Positions 25,172 to 33,264 of a stretch of DNA of 64,000 nt are shown piece by piece. Numbering within the stretch: the stretch's first letter is position 1; each line of letters begins with the position of its first letter. The position numbers and the translations under genes are program-made. The notes below the pieces were generated by a model. It made no database searches, was not told the origin of the DNA, and was given only the letters and a program-made list of their open reading frames with translations. The stretch comes from Anaerolineales bacterium (GTDB lineage: Bacteria; Chloroflexota; Anaerolineae; Anaerolineales; Villigracilaceae): NCBI GenBank assembly GCA_016789305.1, contig JAEURJ010000025.1, positions 159,603-223,602 of the forward strand. Direction: 5' to 3'.

Positions 25172-27721
25172 TTGTCAGAAGATCAAATCCTACAGGCGGG
25201 TATCGCAGCCCTCAAATCAGGCGACAAAGCACGAGCCATGTCCCTGTTTGCGCAGCTGGTCAAGGAACATCCAAACTCCGAACGGGGCTGGTTTTTGTTG
25301 GGGATGAGTGTAACCTCTGTTGAGCAGCGCGATTATTGCTTTCAGCGCGTGTTGACCATCAACCCAAACAACCAGGATGTAAAAAAACAACTCGCGCTTC
25401 TTTCCAGGCCGACGCCTGCTTCTCCACCTCCGGCATGGACTTCGCAACCGGCACCTCGCATTGAGCCTCTTCAACAACCCAAACAGACCCCAATCTCTGA
25501 AGAAAAATCGAAATCCGTTTCCCCGTTTTCAACTCAAGACCCAAAAGATGATTTCGAACAACCAAGGGAGGCGGCGTTTGATGCTTCACCGTCTGTCCTA
25601 CCTTCCTCAAAAACGGAAAAACCCAAACAGTCTGCTAAAAAGAGAAGTGTAATCAAGACAGTTTTTCTTCCCTTGGTTGCGACAGTGCTTTTTGGCCTTT
25701 GTCTCTTTACCATTGCAGCTCTTGCCTTCCCCAAGACCCTTAATCAATTCCTGGCCCCGATTCCTTCGGGTGAAAATGCAGATCTACTGCCTACACTGAC
25801 TGTCACACCGTTAGTATTAGCCACTGAAACACTCGTTCCCCTCACTGCAATTCCAAGTGCACTGCCTACGGTTGTATACACTCCCAAATACGAAGAAGTA
25901 ACTTGTTCCTTTGAAACACCACCTGGCGTAAGAGCCATCTGCGGGTATGCCACTGTTCCCGAAGATCGCACGGGTGATCCGTCGAAGACAATTCGACTCT
26001 CCGTCGCTGTATTTCATAGCACCAGCAGCAGCCCCGCCCCAGATCCAGTAATGTTCCTGCAGGGTGGCCCCGGCGGGCAGGCAGTTCATCTCAGTGCAAA
26101 TGCCTTCGATGTTCTGGTCGCTCCGTTTCTTTCAGAGCGGGATTACGTCACTTTCGATCAACGCGGCACTGGTCTTTCAGAACCGGCGCTTAAATGTGAC
26201 GAGTTGGATAAAGTGTATCGTCAGGATATTTATGGAACGATCCCAGGCGATACACGTGAGTTGGTTTATAAAAATGCATTCCTTTCCTGCAGTGGGTTAT
26301 TGCGTGTGAATGGCATTAACCTTAACTCGTACACCACTGTCGAAAGCGCGGCGGATATCAAAGACATCCTGAATTTGTTGGGATATGAACAGGCGAATTT
26401 ATACGGTGCTTCCTACGGCACCCGTCTTGCGCTGGTCACCATGCGCAATCATCCTGAAATCGTGAAAACTGCAATTTTAGATTCAGTTGTACCGGTGGAA
26501 GCTAATGTCTTCAGCCAATATCCCGATTCCGTTGACTCGGCATTGTCGGAATTGTTCGATACCTGCGCGGCGGATATTAAATGTAATGCGGCTTATCCAA
26601 ACCTTGAAACTGTTTTCTGGGATCTGGTGAAGGAATTAAATGCCAACCCGGTGACCGTCACGACCTCCGCCTATCCGATTGGAACCGTAACAGAATCGGT
26701 GGATGGTGGATATCTGCTGAATGTTATTCTGGGTTCGATCAAGAGTTCGAGCTTTATTGAAACCGCCCCGCAAACGATCTATCGTGTTAAAGACAAGGAT
26801 TATTCAACCCTGATCGCGGCGCAATATTCCCTGCCGTATGCCTTTGACGGGATCAGTGCGGGTCTGTATATTTCCATGATGTGCCATGAGCATGGGCTGG
26901 CTGTGACGGATGACGGCTTTCAAAGTGTCAGTGAGAGGCTTGGGGTGGAGCATATCTGGCGCCCATTTTATGGAACGCCGGAGGATATGGTTCAGGCGTG
27001 TACCTCCTGGGGAGTCAGCGGACCATTTCTCGGTGAGAATGATGCGGTCGTCAGTGATATTCCCAGCCTGGTGATCGAAGGGGCGTACGATCCTGCGACA
27101 CCTCCGTTCTTTGGTAAACAAGTTGCTGAGAAATTGACGAATAGTTTTTATGTGGAATTTCCAAATCAGGGACATGTGCCAACCGGCGCAGATTCCACGG
27201 GGTGTGCGATGGAGATTGCTGCTGCCTTTTTGGAGAATCCCGTGGTTGATCCGAATCGCGATTGCATGAATGATCTGCCTCAAATTCAATATCTTGTCCC
27301 TTATACAGGCGATCCTGCACTTGAATTAAAGGAAGAGGATATTTTTGGCGTTACGGCAGATATTCCGGTAGCCTGGCAGTTCACTTTCGACGGATTTTTT
27401 GTCCGAGCCGACTCTGCCTTTGATATTACACAGGTAGGCGTGTTTCGCGATACTTTGAGTGTTGCTGAATTGAAGGATTATTTTTCGCTTAGCGCCCACG
27501 GTTTTCGCGGGCTGGACGGTGCGCCAGCGGAAGCTGGGACGCGCGATGCCCACGGCCTGGATTGGAAACTGTATATTGCCACCTCGAACGGCCGCCCGGT
27601 GGACATTGCTGCCGCTGACGATGGGGGAACTTCGATCATTATCATCATGTTCAGCCATGCGGATGAACACGACGCCCTCTACCGCACCGTCTTTTTACCG
27701 ATGGTTGATTCTGCGAGATAA
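25172..27721 (+). CDS. Membrane-anchored TAP-like alpha/beta hydrolase with TPR N-terminus
   Basis: The product has 849 residues and starts at TTG (25172), which follows a GAGG ribosome site. Residues 1-75 are TPR-like (LVKEHPNSERGWFLLG). A Pro/Lys-rich linker leads to one membrane helix (163-186). An extracytoplasmic alpha/beta hydrolase follows with oxyanion loop GGPGG (298-302), nucleophile GASYG (Ser414), Asp in EGAYDPATPP and His in FPNQGHVP. The C-terminal TAP-like region resembles tripeptidyl/prolyl aminopeptidases. The last 130 residues are an extra domain. Predicted to cut peptides outside the cell while the TPR part faces the cytosol. Substrate unknown. Confidence 0.83.
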   Translation: MSEDQILQAGIAALKSGDKARAMSLFAQLVKEHPNSERGWFLLGMSVTSVEQRDYCFQRVLTINPNNQDVKKQLALLSRPTPASPPPAWTSQPAPRIEPLQQPKQTPISEEKSKSVSPFSTQDPKDDFEQPREAAFDASPSVLPSSKTEKPKQSAKKRSVIKTVFLPLVATVLFGLCLFTIAALAFPKTLNQFLAPIPSGENADLLPTLTVTPLVLATETLVPLTAIPSALPTVVYTPKYEEVTCSFETPPGVRAICGYATVPEDRTGDPSKTIRLSVAVFHSTSSSPAPDPVMFLQGGPGGQAVHLSANAFDVLVAPFLSERDYVTFDQRGTGLSEPALKCDELDKVYRQDIYGTIPGDTRELVYKNAFLSCSGLLRVNGINLNSYTTVESAADIKDILNLLGYEQANLYGASYGTRLALVTMRNHPEIVKTAILDSVVPVEANVFSQYPDSVDSALSELFDTCAADIKCNAAYPNLETVFWDLVKELNANPVTVTTSAYPIGTVTESVDGGYLLNVILGSIKSSSFIETAPQTIYRVKDKDYSTLIAAQYSLPYAFDGISAGLYISMMCHEHGLAVTDDGFQSVSERLGVEHIWRPFYGTPEDMVQACTSWGVSGPFLGENDAVVSDIPSLVIEGAYDPATPPFFGKQVAEKLTNSFYVEFPNQGHVPTGADSTGCAMEIAAAFLENPVVDPNRDCMNDLPQIQYLVPYTGDPALELKEEDIFGVTADIPVAWQFTFDGFFVRADSAFDITQVGVFRDTLSVAELKDYFSLSAHGFRGLDGAPAEAGTRDAHGLDWKLYIATSNGRPVDIAAADDGGTSIIIIMFSHADEHDALYRTVFLPMVDSAR

Positions 27722-27732
27722 GCGCTTTTTCG

Positions 27733-27762
27733 TTGACGATTCTCTCTGCTTCATGGTATTAT
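27733..27762 (+). promoter_or_regulatory. Probable promoter of infC-rpmI-rplT
   Basis: TTGACG (27733-27738), an 18-base spacer and TATTAT (27757-27762) precede the infC leader. A 6-bp hairpin, CCAGCC-TCC-GGCTGG (27777-27791), follows within the leader. Confidence 0.55.
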
Positions 27763-27820
27763 TCGCTCGCGAAAAACCAGCCTCCGGCTGGATTTGTGTG
27801 TCTAAACACGAGGAGAAGCT

Positions 27821-28393
27821 ATAAGCGCTACTGAATTTCGAGTAAATGAAGGCATCCGTGTTGCGGAAGTTCGTCTGATCGGTCCGGACGGCGGCAATGT
27901 AGGAGTTGTATCCATCAAGCAGGCTTTGATGATCGCACGCGATGCCGATATGGATCTGGTGGAAGTTTCACCAGGCGCCACCCCTCCCGTCTGTCGTGTG
28001 ATGGATTTTGGTAAGTTCATCTACGAAAAGACGAAGAAAGAACGCGAAGCCAAGAAGGCCCAGACCAAGATCGAGATCAAAGAGATCCGCCTGCGCCCGA
28101 AAACGAACGAGGCACACCGCGGTTTCAAGGTGGATGACGCCCGCCGCTGGCTGGGACAGGGTCACAAGGTTCGCGTGACCATCAAGTTCCGCGGCCGTGA
28201 AATGGATTATCCCGAGATCGCGCTCGAAGACCTGAAGGAAGTTGCGCAGGCACTCGCCGATGTAGCTGTCATCGAAGTGCCACCTCAAATGGAAGGCCGT
28301 ACGATGCTCGTGGTGCTGGCACCTGCCAAGGCGGCGCCAAAAAAGAAAGAGAAAACTGAGCAGGCTGAAGTTAAGAACGAAGCGGAAGCCTGA
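27821..28393 (+). CDS. infC: Translation initiation factor IF-3 (AUA start)
   Basis: The product has 190 residues. IF-3 N domain: FRVNEGIRVAEVRLIGPDGG, DLVEVSPGATPPVCRVMDFG and KFIYEKTKKE. IF-3 C domain: IKEIRLRPKTNEAHRGFKV and VTIKFRGREMDYPEI; a basic then acidic tail ends it. It binds the 30S subunit and checks the start codon. In this frame a stop lies at 27803 and no ATG, GTG or TTG occurs before 27926, which is far inside the N domain. The codon ATA at 27821 follows AGGAG by five bases and gives the expected N-terminus. A rare start codon in infC is a known feedback device (AUU in Escherichia coli). Confidence 0.93.
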   Translation: MSATEFRVNEGIRVAEVRLIGPDGGNVGVVSIKQALMIARDADMDLVEVSPGATPPVCRVMDFGKFIYEKTKKEREAKKAQTKIEIKEIRLRPKTNEAHRGFKVDDARRWLGQGHKVRVTIKFRGREMDYPEIALEDLKEVAQALADVAVIEVPPQMEGRTMLVVLAPAKAAPKKKEKTEQAEVKNEAEA

Positions 28394-28479
28394 GAGTTAA
28401 GATAAGTCCCAAACGATGTTGAACGTCCGCGGGCAGATGATGTCCGCGGTTAATTTTGTCTGAAAGGAGAACCCCAGCA

Positions 28480-28713
28480 ATGCCTCGCAAAGCAAAACCT
28501 GGAAAGAAATACAAGCTGAAGACCCACAAAGCGACTTCCAAGCGATTTCGCTTAACCGGCTCCGGCGTACTTGTGCGAACAAAAGGTGGCAAAAGCCATT
28601 TGCGCCGCCGCACTTCGGATCGCACCAAATTGCTCTTGAGCAAGACCGTCCCCGTCAAGGGACGCTCGATCATCAAACGTGTCAAGCGTTTGGCTCCCAA
28701 CATGGAAAAGTAA
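28480..28713 (+). CDS. rpmI: Ribosomal protein bL35
   Basis: A 77-residue very basic protein with the family pattern KLKTHKATSKRFRLTGSG, KSHLRRRTSDRTK and IIKRVKRLAPN. It is part of the large ribosomal subunit. The N-terminus is about 10 residues longer than common bL35 (MPRKAKPGKKY before KLKTHK). AAAGGAGA precedes the ATG. A hairpin made of two CCGCGG blocks (28427-28432 and 28444-28449) lies between infC and this gene and could take part in operon control. Confidence 0.95.
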   Translation: MPRKAKPGKKYKLKTHKATSKRFRLTGSGVLVRTKGGKSHLRRRTSDRTKLLLSKTVPVKGRSIIKRVKRLAPNMEK

Positions 28714-28810
28714 TTTTCCAATCGTCGTAATATTTTTTAGTTGCGGCTTTCGGGTGTATGCAACTGGTGTAACTCATCGACGCCCGCGAGTTTGCAGGAG
28801 GTAAAGTAAC

Positions 28811-29152
28811 ATGCGCGTAAAAAGAGGGCCTCACAGCCATCTACGTCACAAAAAAGTTTTGAAGATCACGAAGGGCCAGCGCGGCTCAAAGCATCTTCTG
28901 TTCAGACGAGCGAACGAAGCCATGCTCAAGAGCTTGTGGTACGCCACTCGTGACCGCCGCGTACGCAAGCGTGATCTGCGCAAGTTGTGGATCGCCCGCA
29001 TCAACGCTGCGGCCCGCTTGAACGGCACGACATACAGCAAGCTGGTGTCTGCGCTCAAGAAGGCGAATATCGAGCTTAATCGCAAGATGCTGGCCGATAT
29101 CGCAGTCCGCGACCCGCAGACATTTGCCGCGGTTGTGGCAAAAACAAAATAA
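28811..29152 (+). CDS. rplT: Ribosomal protein bL20
   Basis: A 113-residue basic protein with the bL20 pattern: MRVKRGPHSHLRHKKVLKIT, KGQRGSKHLLFRRANEAMLK, RRVRKRDLRKLWIARINAAA and YSKLVSALKKANIELNRKML. It is needed early in 50S assembly. In several bacteria bL20 also represses its own operon by binding the leader; the spacing here (infC-rpmI-rplT) is the standard order. AGGAGG precedes the ATG. Confidence 0.96.
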   Translation: MRVKRGPHSHLRHKKVLKITKGQRGSKHLLFRRANEAMLKSLWYATRDRRVRKRDLRKLWIARINAAARLNGTTYSKLVSALKKANIELNRKMLADIAVRDPQTFAAVVAKTK

Positions 29153-29155
29153 CCC

Positions 29156-29186
29156 GTAGGGGCACAGCATGACGCTGTGCCCCTAC
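29156..29186. terminator. Palindromic repeat after rplT, probable terminator
   Basis: A 13-bp perfect stem (GTAGGGGCACAGC with its complement, loop ATGAC) lies three bases after the stop codon. The GTAGGGGC end recurs in the repeat at 45282-45342, so it is probably a dispersed element used as a terminator. Confidence 0.7.
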
Positions 29187-29212
29187 AATATTTAACGGGG
29201 TAAAATTAAAGA

Positions 29213-29767
29213 ATGAATTCTGTTTTGGTTGAGAAAATATTATCCACAGGTCAAATTTTGCAAATCGTACGGGGTGATATTACGATTGATGAAGTGGATG
29301 CGATTGTCAATGCAGCGAATGAACAGCTGGCTCACAGCGGGGGAGTGGCGTGGGCGATATCCCAAAAAGGCGGGCCGACGATCCAACAGGAGAGCGACGA
29401 ATGGATTCGAAAGCATGGTCCCGTTTCGCACGCGCATCCGGCGTGGACCTCGGGCGGGCTCCTGCCTGCGAAATATATTATCCACACTGTAGGGCCGGTC
29501 TGGGGTAGTGGCGACGAGGATAAAAAATTATCCGATGCAGTGACAGGATCCCTGCGGGTTGCCGACGAATTGCAATGCGAGTCGATTTCATTGCCCGCCA
29601 TTTCAACGGGTATCTTTGGTTTTCCAAAAGAGCGCGCGGCCGGGATCATATTTTCCTCCGTTGAAAAGTACTCTTTGCAGGATGGATCCTCGAAGTTAAA
29701 ACAAGTTCGTATTTTGTTATATGATCAGCCAACCATCGATGCCTTCATGAAGAAATGGACCGTATGA
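29213..29767 (+). CDS. Macrodomain protein (ADP-ribose binding/hydrolysing)
   Basis: A 184-residue protein that is a single macrodomain: VRGDITIDEVDAIVNAANEQL, a GGVAWAISQKGG loop, YIIHTVGPVWGSG and SLPAISTGIFGFPKERAAGI. The Asn-Ala-Ala-Asn and Gly-rich loops bind ADP-ribose; many relatives remove ADP-ribose from proteins or deacetylate O-acetyl-ADP-ribose. No ADP-ribosyltransferase gene is next to it. Its stop overlaps the start of the RNA methyltransferase (ATGA), so the two are probably translated together. Confidence 0.92.
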   Translation: MNSVLVEKILSTGQILQIVRGDITIDEVDAIVNAANEQLAHSGGVAWAISQKGGPTIQQESDEWIRKHGPVSHAHPAWTSGGLLPAKYIIHTVGPVWGSGDEDKKLSDAVTGSLRVADELQCESISLPAISTGIFGFPKERAAGIIFSSVEKYSLQDGSSKLKQVRILLYDQPTIDAFMKKWTV

Positions 29768-30564
29768 TCACTTCCAACCATAATCCCAAAGTAAAATTAA
29801 TCCGTGCCCTGCTCGGGCGTTCCAGGGAACGCCGCGACGCCGGTGCATTTGTGGCCGAAGGTGTACGGCTGGTGGAAGAAGCTGTCCATGCGAATTGGCC
29901 GATGCGGTCAGTACTGTATGATGAAACAATCAGTGAACGGGGAAGATCGCTGGTTGGGAAACTGATTTCTCAGGCTGTGGATGTTGAGGAAGTTTCTTCC
30001 AGTGTGATGAAGTCCATTAGCGAAACAGAAACACCACAGGGGATTTTGGCTGTTCTGGATTTTCATCAACTTCCGATGCCTGAGTCGCCAAACTTTATTT
30101 TGATTCCCGATCAAATCCGTGACCCGGGAAATCTCGGCACGTTGCTCCGCTCCGCTGCTGCGACGGGTGTCCAGGCCGTCATTATCCCACCCGAAACCGC
30201 GGATGCATTTGCGCCAAAAGTGCTGCGCTCTGGAATGGGTGCGCATTTTTGGCTTCCGATCCATTCGATGGGTTGGGAGGAGATTGGCGAGATTGTAAAT
30301 TCGGCAAGCTTGCAGGCTTATATTGCAGACATGGATGGAGAATCCTGTTGGGAAACTGACTTGAAGAAATCTTTAGCTTTGATCATCGGCAGTGAAGCGG
30401 ACGGAGCAAGCGAGTCTGCTCGGAAGATTGCGACGGGCAAACTCAGCATTCCAATGAGTGGAAACGTCGAGTCTTTGAATGCAGCAGTAGCCGGGTCCGT
30501 GCTGATGTTTGAAGTGGTAAGGCAACGTTCAAGCCCTTCGACAGGCTCAGGACAGGCTGTTTGA
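29764..30564 (+). CDS. TrmH/SpoU-family RNA 2'-O-methyltransferase
   Basis: The product has about 266 residues. The N-terminal RNA-binding substrate domain has SNHNPKVKLIRALLGRSRERRD and FVAEGVRLVEEA. The SpoU knot has FILIPDQIRDPGNLGTLLRSAAATG, LALIIGSEADGAS and IPMSGNVESLNAAVAGSVLMFE, the knotted SAM site. It methylates ribose in rRNA or tRNA. The ATG at 29764 overlaps the macrodomain stop. The last ten residues (SSPSTGSGQA) come from a dispersed palindromic repeat, not from the family. Confidence 0.92.
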   Translation: MITSNHNPKVKLIRALLGRSRERRDAGAFVAEGVRLVEEAVHANWPMRSVLYDETISERGRSLVGKLISQAVDVEEVSSSVMKSISETETPQGILAVLDFHQLPMPESPNFILIPDQIRDPGNLGTLLRSAAATGVQAVIIPPETADAFAPKVLRSGMGAHFWLPIHSMGWEEIGEIVNSASLQAYIADMDGESCWETDLKKSLALIIGSEADGASESARKIATGKLSIPMSGNVESLNAAVAGSVLMFEVVRQRSSPSTGSGQAV

Positions 30565-30568
30565 ACGT
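30525..30568. repeat. Dispersed CCTTCGACAGGCTCAGG-type palindrome
   Basis: The element carries CCTTCGACAGGCTCAGG flanked by ACGTTCAA and TTGAACGT. It supplies the final codons and stop of the RNA methyltransferase gene and may act as its terminator. Similar elements are widespread in environmental bacterial genomes. Confidence 0.7.
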
Positions 30569-30589
30569 AAAACGTTTTTTGGAGAATCC

Positions 30590-30988
30590 ATGCGTGCACT
30601 TACATTTCGCCTCAAACCCGGGCAGGATTTGTTTGACTCAATTGAAGAAGTCCTAAAAGAAAATAAGATCGAAGCAGGATGTGTGCTTTCGAGTGTGGGG
30701 AGTCTGACACACGCCACTTTACGCCTTGCCAATCGTGACTATTACAACGAGTATGAAGGTCATTTTGAAATCGTGTCCATGACAGGAACCGTTTCGATAC
30801 ACGGCTCACATCTCCATGTGGCGATCTCGGATGGGAATGGTGTGACGATAGGCGGACACCTTGTCAGCGGGTGCAAGATTTACACAACGGCCGAGATCGT
30901 TCTGGCGATATTCGATGATGTAATTTACAAGCGGGAGTTGTTGCCGAATGATTCGGGATATGAAGAGTTGGTCGTTGCTAAGAAATGA
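30590..30988 (+). CDS. PPC (DUF296) domain protein
   Basis: A 132-residue protein that is one PPC/PCC domain: MRALTFRLKPGQDLFDSIEEV, GCVLSSVGSLTHATLRLAN, FEIVSMTGTVS, SHLHVAISDGNGVTIGGHLV and TAEIVLAIFDDVIYKRE. The conserved His-x-His and Gly-Gly-His residues can bind a metal. Some bacterial members bind DNA and others are probable metal-dependent enzymes; function here is not known. It follows the methyltransferase with a 25-base gap holding a GGAG before the ATG. Confidence 0.9.
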   Translation: MRALTFRLKPGQDLFDSIEEVLKENKIEAGCVLSSVGSLTHATLRLANRDYYNEYEGHFEIVSMTGTVSIHGSHLHVAISDGNGVTIGGHLVSGCKIYTTAEIVLAIFDDVIYKRELLPNDSGYEELVVAKK

Positions 30989-31006
30989 AATTCCTGTTTC
31001 ATCCAA

Positions 31007-31528
31007 TTACTTTGAGTATAAATTTTTTCCAATCCAACCACCGCTTATTATGTAAATCAAGCTTGGAGTGCCAAACAAATAGTAATACTTGTCAATGACT
31101 CTTGTTCCAAATTCAAAATAACTTTCTTGCATTATTGCTGTACGCCAGAATGTTGAAAAGTCAAAGATTAGCAGGTGTAAAGCAATAATAATTGCAATGC
31201 AAACTATTGTACTTAGAATGATAAAGTTTTTGATGGAAAGTCGGTTTGAAAGCAATTTTGATAATAATCCTATGATCAAACCTGTGATTATGCCTAATAT
31301 TGTAGAGGGGAGTGAGGCCAAAAAGAAAACTATTAATATATTTATTATAAAAAGACTTGCAATCAAATTCCCTGTTTCATTTTTAATTGATAATTCAAGT
31401 AATATGCCGATCAGACTATAGGAAATTGAAAGGAGGAATCCTAATTTTCCGCCTAGGTCAGCGCCGATTGAGAGCACGGATTCTTTTTGTGGATGATTAT
31501 ATGTAGTATTATGCTTTAATTCTTCCAT
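31007..31528 (-). CDS. Small unknown membrane protein
   Basis: About 173 residues that I do not recognise. It has four predicted membrane segments (LGFLLSISYSLIGILL, LIASLFIINILIVFFLASL, ILGIITGLIIGLLSKLL, FIILSTIVCIAIIIALHLLI) and a C-terminal segment ending in Lys. The gene is much more AT-rich than its neighbours, which hints at recent transfer. GGAAAA lies close to the ATG at 31528. It lies behind the ECF operon, past that operon's terminator. Confidence 0.65.
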   Translation of the reverse strand: MEELKHNTTYNHPQKESVLSIGADLGGKLGFLLSISYSLIGILLELSIKNETGNLIASLFIINILIVFFLASLPSTILGIITGLIIGLLSKLLSNRLSIKNFIILSTIVCIAIIIALHLLIFDFSTFWRTAIMQESYFEFGTRVIDKYYYLFGTPSLIYIISGGWIGKNLYSK

Positions 31529-31562
31529 TTTTCCAGCCCATATCGAACACCAAAACACAAAA

Positions 31563-31588
31563 GCAAAGACGGGTTGTCCCGCCTTTGC
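31563..31588 (-). terminator. Terminator of the ECF transporter operon
   Basis: On the minus strand GCAAAGGCGGG-ACAA-CCCGTCTTTGC (one mismatch) is followed by TTTTGTGTTTT. It starts just after the stop of the second ATPase gene. Confidence 0.75.
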
Positions 31589-31592
31589 CAAG

Positions 31593-32387
31593 TTATTTCA
31601 TTGCTTTCAAGAACTCTTCCTGATTTCTTACTGTTTCTTTCAAGCCTAATTTTTTTCCCAACCTGGTCAATTGCGGCGGATCCACATAGGTTTGTGCGAG
31701 GACCTTCTCCTGTCCCAATACATCGCGAGCGGGGCCATCGAGCAATACCTTTCCCTTTGACAGGGCGATCACGCGCTCGAAGTTTTCAGCGCAGAAGTCG
31801 ATGTCATGCGTGATGGTGATGACAGTCTTGCCTTCCTGGCGGAGTTTGGCGATCACATTAGCGATGCGGTTAATGTTCGAAGAATCCTGCCCGGTGGTGG
31901 GCTCATCGAAAATAATGATGGGAGTATCCATCGCGATGATGGATGCCAGCGCCACCATTTTTCGCCATGCGGGGGGCAGGTCATACGGGTTGAGTTCGGC
32001 GCGATCACCCAACTCTGTGAATGCCAATGCGCGGCCCACGAGACTATCTATTTTTTCTTTTGAGTAGCCGAGATTTTTTGGGCCGAAGGTGATTTCTGTA
32101 ATTACGTCTTTTGAAAATAACTGTTCGTCGGGGTTTTGAAAAACATAGCCCACGCGCGATGCGAGTTTGGCCACGGATTGTTTTTTTGTTTCCCAATCCC
32201 CGATCATCACAGACCCGGCGGTGGGCTGCAGCAATCCGTTGAAATGCCTGACGAGGGTGGTTTTCCCGGCTCCGTTTTGCCCCACGATGGCAACCTGTTC
32301 GCCAGCTTTAATGGATAATGAAATACCGGATATGGCTTCAAGGCCGGTGGGGTAGGTGTAGCGAAGGTCTTTGATCTCGATGTTCAT
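31593..32387 (-). CDS. ECF transporter ATPase, second subunit
   Basis: A 264-residue ABC ATPase: Walker A GQNGAGKTT, Q-loop FQNPDEQLF, Walker B IIIFDEPTTGQD, switch His in TITHDIDF. The usual signature LSGGQ is replaced by LPPAWRK, so the nucleotide site that depends on it is probably weak or inactive, giving an asymmetric pair with the subunit at 32425. It drives uptake by the energy-coupling-factor complex with EcfT and the S component. It follows the first ATPase gene by 37 bases. Confidence 0.9.
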   Translation of the reverse strand: MNIEIKDLRYTYPTGLEAISGISLSIKAGEQVAIVGQNGAGKTTLVRHFNGLLQPTAGSVMIGDWETKKQSVAKLASRVGYVFQNPDEQLFSKDVITEITFGPKNLGYSKEKIDSLVGRALAFTELGDRAELNPYDLPPAWRKMVALASIIAMDTPIIIFDEPTTGQDSSNINRIANVIAKLRQEGKTVITITHDIDFCAENFERVIALSKGKVLLDGPARDVLGQEKVLAQTYVDPPQLTRLGKKLGLKETVRNQEEFLKAMK

Positions 32388-32424
32388 CGGTTATGAATCG
32401 CAAGGATGCAGCGTCGCTGTGCCT

Positions 32425-33264
32425 TTACTTTTTGAATCCTTCCACGGCCTCGTCGAGTGTGACGGGTAATTTTTCCTTTTTCCAAATTCCCAGTTTCTTG
32501 GCTTCCCTTGCAGCGGAGGTATATCGCGAGAGACCAAATCCATTTTTGATGAGCACATTGGATGTGAGCACTTCACTGGGATTGCCTTCGAGCAATACCT
32601 GTCCATTGTGCATGGCGATCACACGGTCCGCAAATTCAGCAATCCACTCCACTTTGTGCTCAACGAGGACAACGGTCATCCCTTCTTCAGCCATCTTGCG
32701 GATGGTGCCAAAGACTTCGCGTGTGCCGATCGGGTCCATTTGCGAGGTGGGTTCGTCGAGGACGAGCAGCTTGGGCCGCATGACCAGGATCGAGGTCAGA
32801 GCGACGCGTTGTTGTTGTCCGCCGGAGAGGGAATAAGGGGAGCGGTCAGCCAGATCGGTGATGCCGGTCAGGGTCATCGCATCTTCCACGCGTTTTTTCA
32901 TTTCATCGCGAGGGATACCGATATTTTCGAGGCCGAACGCAATTTCTTCAAAGACGGTGTATTTTGCGCCGGAGATTTGATTGAAGGGGTTTTGGAAGGC
33001 AAGGCCAACATTCAATACCCATTCATCGAGCGTGGATTGGTTCGATATTTTTCCCGCAACTTCAACCGTGCCGCTGAGCTCGCCTTTGAAAAAGTGCGGA
33101 GCAAAACCGGCAAGGGTATAGCACAACGTGGATTTCCCCGCGCCATTGGGTCCAACGATTGCAACAAACTCGCCTTCCTTGATCTGCAGATTGATGTTCT
33201 GCAAGGCAGGCTTGTCTGTCAACGGATATTTATATGTGACGTTTTTGAGATTTACGAAGGCCAT
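32425..33264 (-). CDS. ECF transporter ATPase, first subunit
   Basis: A 279-residue ABC ATPase with all motifs intact: Walker A GPNGAGKST, Q-loop FQNPFNQISGA, signature LSGGQQQRV, Walker B LLVLDEPTSQMD and switch His in VLVEHKVEW. It forms the motor of the ECF transporter together with the subunit at 31593. Its start overlaps the end of the EcfT gene by 13 bases, which indicates coupled translation. Confidence 0.93.
   Translation of the reverse strand: MAFVNLKNVTYKYPLTDKPALQNINLQIKEGEFVAIVGPNGAGKSTLCYTLAGFAPHFFKGELSGTVEVAGKISNQSTLDEWVLNVGLAFQNPFNQISGAKYTVFEEIAFGLENIGIPRDEMKKRVEDAMTLTGITDLADRSPYSLSGGQQQRVALTSILVMRPKLLVLDEPTSQMDPIGTREVFGTIRKMAEEGMTVVLVEHKVEWIAEFADRVIAMHNGQVLLEGNPSEVLTSNVLIKNGFGLSRYTSAAREAKKLGIWKKEKLPVTLDEAVEGFKK

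Noticed and set aside
27733..27820. Possible riboswitch before infC
   Set aside because: Only one short 6-bp hairpin is visible, with no known ligand-binding consensus.
29213..30564. Possible DarT/DarG-like toxin-antitoxin pair around the macrodomain
   Set aside because: The neighbour is a SpoU-type RNA methyltransferase, not an ADP-ribosyltransferase.
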